Part shown: positions 60,656 to 64,000 of the stretch, in pieces
How positions within the stretch are numbered: the first letter of the stretch is position 1
How the letters are laid out: every line of letters starts with the position of its first letter
Origin: Christiangramia gaetbulicola
Lineage (GTDB): Bacteria > Bacteroidota > Bacteroidia > Flavobacteriales > Flavobacteriaceae
DNA: 64,000 nt
NCBI RefSeq assembly: GCF_003054225.1
Contig: NZ_QBKQ01000003.1
Span: forward strand, 744,001-808,000
Direction: 5' to 3'
Program-made: the position numbers and the translations under genes
Notes under the pieces: model-generated
The model's database searches: none
Seen by the model: only the letters and a program-made list of their open reading frames with translations
What the model was told of the DNA's origin: nothing

Positions 60656-61269
60656 TGATAATATTTGGTGCCAGCGGTCACGCGAAAGTGATTATTGATA
60701 TCGTAAAATCTACAGGTCAAAAGTCTATCGATTTTATTTTAGATGATGACAGGTCGATCAAAAGTATTGCGGATTTTGAAGTGAAGCATGAATTTGAGGA
60801 ATCGATGGTATCACAAGATCTTGTTATAGCTGTTGGAAATAATATTACAAGGAAAAAACTGGCAAATCAAATTACCAATAATTTCTGTGAAGCTTTAAAG
60901 CATAGAACGGCTGTTGTATCTGAAGATGTTGTGATTGAAGAGGGATCTGTAATAATGCCTAATGCGATTATTAATTCTTCGGTAGTAATTGGAAAACATT
61001 GTATAATAAATTCAGGTGCTGTCATCGAGCATGACTGTGAACTTCAAGATTTCGTTCATATTTCTCCAGGATCTACCGTTACCGGTAACGTAAAAATTGG
61101 AGAAGGAACCCAAATTGGAGCAGGAGCTACTGTGATTCCTGGAGTTCAGATAGGGAGATGGGCTACAATTGGCGCTGGGGCTGTTATTATTAATGATATA
61201 CCAGATTTCGCGGTTGTAGTAGGAAATCCAGGAAAAGTTATAAAATTCAATAAATTTGAGAATGAGTAA
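60655..61269 (+). CDS. pglD: UDP-4-amino-sugar N-acetyltransferase (PglD-like)
   Basis: A 204-residue hexapeptide-repeat acetyltransferase. It begins I-I-F-G-A-S-G-H-A-K-V-I-I-D-I, the nucleotide-sugar binding part of PglD/NeuD proteins, followed by repeats with the catalytic His in I-E-H-D-C-E-L (about residue 125). It should acetylate the amine made by the aminotransferase downstream. Start shares one base with the pglC stop, and its end overlaps pglE by eight bases, so the genes are translated together. A second, related protein is encoded at 27179. Confidence 0.87.
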   Translation: MIIFGASGHAKVIIDIVKSTGQKSIDFILDDDRSIKSIADFEVKHEFEESMVSQDLVIAVGNNITRKKLANQITNNFCEALKHRTAVVSEDVVIEEGSVIMPNAIINSSVVIGKHCIINSGAVIEHDCELQDFVHISPGSTVTGNVKIGEGTQIGAGATVIPGVQIGRWATIGAGAVIINDIPDFAVVVGNPGKVIKFNKFENE

Positions 61270-62416
61270 AGAAAAAATCTGGCTGTCTTCACCGCATATG
61301 GGAGGGACAGAATTAAAATATATTCATGATGCATTCGATCAAAATTGGATTGCTCCTCTAGGACCCAATGTCAATGGTTTTGAGAATGACATTAAAAAAT
61401 ATTTAGATCCGGAAGGTTCCGAAGGCATTGAGGTTGCGGCTTTGAGTTCAGGGACTGCGGCTCTTCATTTGTCTTTAATTCAATTAGGGGTTGGTCCAGA
61501 AGATGAGGTTATTTGTCAGAGTATGACCTTTGCAGCGTCTGCGAATCCAATTATGTATTTAGGCGCTAAGCCAATTTTTATAGATAGTGAAAGAGATACT
61601 TTAAATATTTGCCCTGAGCAACTAGAGATCGCTATTAAAGACAGAATTTCAAAAGGTAAAAAGCCTAAGGCTATAATTGCGGTTCATCTATACGGAATGC
61701 CTTATAAAGTTGATGAAATTGAAGCTATTTCTAAAAAATATGAGATTCCAATTATTGAAGATAGTGCAGAGGCTTTAGGGTCAACCTATAAGAACAGGAA
61801 TTGCGGAACCCTTGGTGACTATTCCGTTCTTTCATTCAATGGAAATAAAATTATTACTACCTCTGGTGGTGGAGCTTTGGTAATAAAATCATTCGAACAA
61901 AAACAAAAGACCGTTTTTCTAGCAACGCAGGCTAGAGATGATGCTCCGCATTACCAACATAGTGAGATCGGTTATAATTATAGATTAAGCAATATTTCAG
62001 CCGGAATTGGACGCGGCCAAATGGAAGTTTTGGATAAAAGGGTCGAAGCCAGGCGGAATATGTTCCAATTTTATGTAAATTTATTCCATACTGAAGCAGG
62101 GGTAGAGGTTCATGAGGAACCTTCTGACGATTTTTTTAGCAATCATTGGCTAACTGTGATTGAAGTTAATGAGGAAAAAACTAACGGAGTAAGTAGAGAA
62201 GACTTAAGAAAGTGTTTGGAAGAAGAAAATATTGAAAGTAGGCCTTTATGGAAACCAATGCATATGCAACCGGTTTTCAAGCGTTTCCCATTTTATGGTA
62301 AGGGAGTTGCCGAAAATATATTTAAAAATGGTTTATGTTTGCCGAGTGGATCTAATCTAACTGATAATGATAGAGATAGATTAAAAAAAGCAATCTTAAA
62401 TTGTTTGAAAAAATAG
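61262..62416 (+). CDS. pglE: UDP-4-keto-6-deoxy-GlcNAc aminotransferase (PglE-like)
   Basis: A 384-residue DegT/DnrJ/EryC1/StrS aminotransferase. I start at the ATG at 61262, which yields the standard opening K-E-K-I-W-L-S-S-P-H-M-G-G-T-E. The PLP lysine is Lys196 in L-S-F-N-G-N-K-I-I-T-T-S-G-G-G, and D-S-A-E-A-L-G-S is intact. It should convert the PglF product to the 4-amino sugar. It is distinct from the WecE-like and LegC-like enzymes in the window, giving three aminotransferases of one superfamily. Product acetylated by PglD. Confidence 0.9.
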   Translation: MSKEKIWLSSPHMGGTELKYIHDAFDQNWIAPLGPNVNGFENDIKKYLDPEGSEGIEVAALSSGTAALHLSLIQLGVGPEDEVICQSMTFAASANPIMYLGAKPIFIDSERDTLNICPEQLEIAIKDRISKGKKPKAIIAVHLYGMPYKVDEIEAISKKYEIPIIEDSAEALGSTYKNRNCGTLGDYSVLSFNGNKIITTSGGGALVIKSFEQKQKTVFLATQARDDAPHYQHSEIGYNYRLSNISAGIGRGQMEVLDKRVEARRNMFQFYVNLFHTEAGVEVHEEPSDDFFSNHWLTVIEVNEEKTNGVSREDLRKCLEEENIESRPLWKPMHMQPVFKRFPFYGKGVAENIFKNGLCLPSGSNLTDNDRDRLKKAILNCLKK

Positions 62417-62426
62417 AATTATAACT

Positions 62427-64000
62427 ATGGGTAGATTAGATAAAGCCCTCAAAAACATTCTTTCTGGTCCCGATAATGCTTTAGATATAAGAAATCTGAA
62501 ATATCTTCCGCGTTGGGCTGTTTTGATGATTGACATAGGTCTCGTTACGATTTCAACCATTTTGACGATTTTTATTTTAATTGACCTATCTCCATTTCAA
62601 TATACTTTACTTAGCTTTTTTGAAAAGACATTGCTAGTCGTTAGTGTAAATATTTTCTTTTTTTACATTTTCAAAACATATGCAGGGATAATCCGATATT
62701 CCTCTAATGTCGATGCATTAAAGCTTTTGCTGGCGACAGTGAGTGTTTTTGCCAGTCTATTGATAATTAATTATGCTACTTATTTTTTAATTGGAGAAAA
62801 GATTTTTCTGGTTGGTGGACTGCTTATAAATTTATGGATATCCTTTTCATTACTTTTTCTATTCAGGCTTAGTGTTAAGCAGGCATACGAATATTTTAAA
62901 GTGGTTCAAAAAAATGAGTCTCTTATAAAAGCTGTAATTCTAGGTGTAGATGAAAATGCAATCTCTATTGCCGGTGCTTTGGATATTGAGCATCCAAAAA
63001 GATTCAAAATCGTTGGTTTCTTGTCACCTAGTGTACAAAAAAGCCTTCGGATTTTGGATAAGCCAGTTTTGCAGCACACTCAAAAAATACATAAGGAAAT
63101 TAGTTCTTTAGGCGCAGAGGCCATAATTTTTTCTGAAAACTCATTTACTCCAGAAGAGAAGTTCAAGTTGGTAGAAGAGTGCCTTGAGCATGACATAGCT
63201 GTTTACAATGCACCTCTTGTTTCTTCATGGGATGATAACCAGCCTATAGCAAAAAATATTAAGACCTTGCAGATTGAAGATCTTCTGGAGCGTGAACCCA
63301 TTCAGCTAGAGGTTCAAAATAAAATCGATCAGTTAACAGGTAAAACTATTCTGGTTACTGGAGCAGCGGGTTCAATTGGAAGTGAGATCGTAAGGCAGGT
63401 TTCAGAATATAATCCTGAGAAACTGATCATTCTTGATCAGGCAGAGACTCCAATTCATAATTTACAGCTCGAAATAGAATCATCATTTCCTGATCTTAAT
63501 TTTCAGGTAATTGTATGTGATGTTGGGAACCAGAAAAGGTTAGAGTTGATGTTCCAGAATCAGAATATTGATGTGGTTTATCATGCAGCGGCATATAAAC
63601 ACGTTCCCTTAATGGAGAGCAATCCACATGAGGCAGTATTTGTAAATATTCATGGAACAAAGAATTTGGCTGATCTGGCTGTAAAATATAAAGTTGGACA
63701 TTTCGTGATGGTATCTACAGATAAAGCTGTTAATCCTAGTAATGTAATGGGAGCTTCTAAGCGCGCTGCAGAAATGTATGTTCAGTCGCTTTATCATGAA
63801 CAATTAAATCATTCTGGTCACATAACAAAGTTTATCACGACGAGATTTGGTAACGTCTTAGGATCAAATGGATCCGTAGTACCACTATTTAAAAAACAAA
63901 TAGAACAGGGTGGTCCGGTCACCATAACCCATCCTGATATAATTAGGTATTTCATGACTATACCCGAGGCTTGCCAGCTGGTTCTGGAAGCAGGAGCCAT
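62427..64000 (+). CDS. pglF: UDP-GlcNAc 4,6-dehydratase (PglF/CapD type), N-terminal part
   Basis: The frame is open from the ATG at 62427 to the edge, giving 524 codons; the C-terminus is missing. Four membrane helices lie at about 30-150, then a first Rossmann-like region (A-V-I-L-G-V-D-E-N-A), then the dehydratase domain with V-T-G-A-A-G-S-I-G-S-E near residue 311 and V-S-T-D-K-A-V-N-P-S-N-V-M-G-A-S-K near 430. This is the PglF/WbpM long form. It makes UDP-4-keto-6-deoxy-GlcNAc, the substrate for PglE. Only the end is unseen; no frameshift is visible. Confidence 0.93.
   Translation, partial: MGRLDKALKNILSGPDNALDIRNLKYLPRWAVLMIDIGLVTISTILTIFILIDLSPFQYTLLSFFEKTLLVVSVNIFFFYIFKTYAGIIRYSSNVDALKLLLATVSVFASLLIINYATYFLIGEKIFLVGGLLINLWISFSLLFLFRLSVKQAYEYFKVVQKNESLIKAVILGVDENAISIAGALDIEHPKRFKIVGFLSPSVQKSLRILDKPVLQHTQKIHKEISSLGAEAIIFSENSFTPEEKFKLVEECLEHDIAVYNAPLVSSWDDNQPIAKNIKTLQIEDLLEREPIQLEVQNKIDQLTGKTILVTGAAGSIGSEIVRQVSEYNPEKLIILDQAETPIHNLQLEIESSFPDLNFQVIVCDVGNQKRLELMFQNQNIDVVYHAAAYKHVPLMESNPHEAVFVNIHGTKNLADLAVKYKVGHFVMVSTDKAVNPSNVMGASKRAAEMYVQSLYHEQLNHSGHITKFITTRFGNVLGSNGSVVPLFKKQIEQGGPVTITHPDIIRYFMTIPEACQLVLEAGA

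Larger units (their letters stand above)
14963..64000 (+). other. Surface-polysaccharide biosynthesis locus (runs off the right edge)
   Basis: About 49 kb of nucleotide-sugar enzymes, glycosyltransferases, acyl and acetyl transferases, a flippase and polymerase-like proteins, all on the + strand except one hexapeptide acetyltransferase. Many neighbours overlap by 1-20 bases, implying long operons, broken by internal TAnnTTTG promoters. Much of it is visibly richer in A+T than the 1-13 kb flank (a spot check of single 60-base lines gave 18 percent GC near 21.0 kb and 50 percent near 9.3 kb). This fits horizontal exchange of glycan loci, but no mobile element is seen. Confidence 0.9.

Noticed and set aside
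14963-64000. Genomic island with integrase, IS or att sites
   Set aside because: Composition suggests exchange, but no integrase, transposase, direct repeat or tRNA boundary could be seen.

Overview
The window looks like a chromosomal segment from a marine-type member of the Flavobacteriaceae (Bacteroidota). Three things suggest this: the DNA is AT-rich, the best promoters have the flavobacterial form TTG-N19-22-TAnnTTTG, and the flanking genes are typical Bacteroidota families (DUF4369/TlpA lipoprotein, DCC-type thiol oxidoreductase, HD-Pycsar effector protein, phosphoesterase-barrel fusion, the small protein usually mislabelled PRPP synthetase). A Gramella/Christiangramia-like genus is my guess from general resemblance only. 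No rRNA, tRNA, CRISPR array, IS element or phage gene was seen.

Region 1 (1-13.9 kb) is a mixed-strand housekeeping block: the 3' end of a phosphohexomutase, a lipid A-type acyltransferase, a rhomboid protease, a SIMPL-domain protein, a thioredoxin-fold lipoprotein, a GAF protein, an HD/Pycsar-effector fusion, a very large phosphoesterase/beta-barrel protein, MscS, Dps, and small proteins. Two strong hairpin terminators separate convergent genes.

Region 2 (13.9-64 kb) is one long surface-polysaccharide locus, almost entirely on the + strand, open at the right edge, and visibly more AT-rich than Region 1 over most of its length. It begins with a LacI-type regulator. Sugar supply falls into modules: (a) dTDP-Fuc4NAc (rfbB, rfbA, a wecD-like acetyltransferase, wecE); (b) UDP-GalNAc/GalNAcA (WbpP-like epimerase, WbpO/TviB-like dehydrogenase) with an AsnB-like amidotransferase that may amidate the uronic acid; (c) UDP-glucuronate (ugd); (d) a legionaminic-acid-type nonulosonate pathway (dehydratase, LegC, NeuD-like, NeuB-like, PtmE-like, CMP-transferase) followed by a flippase and a polysialyltransferase-like enzyme; (e) N,N'-diacetylbacillosamine (PglC, PglD, PglE, PglF-like), probably the initiating sugar.

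The most unusual part is 33.9-42.4 kb. A PEP-synthase-like enzyme, a class I glutamine amidotransferase-like hydrolase and a LicC/PntC-like nucleotidyltransferase match the three-enzyme logic that makes cytidine diphosphoramidate for the Campylobacter jejuni capsule (Cj1418, Cj1417, Cj1416). They run straight into an unknown 191-residue protein, a formyltransferase-fold protein with an altered active site, a TagF-like CDP-glycerol-type phosphotransferase, and a fusion of a YidC/Oxa1-like membrane domain to an alkaline-phosphatase/sulfatase-fold domain. I infer a phosphoramidate (or related nitrogen-phosphorus) decoration system for a surface glycan.

From 42.8 to 60 kb lie tailoring and assembly genes: O-acetyltransferases (hexapeptide and MBOAT plus SGNH partner), two polysaccharide deacetylases, two related GNAT proteins, several GT4 glycosyltransferases, and two paralogous Wzy/EpsG-like membrane proteins. 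No Wzz, Wza/Wzc or ABC exporter is in the window.
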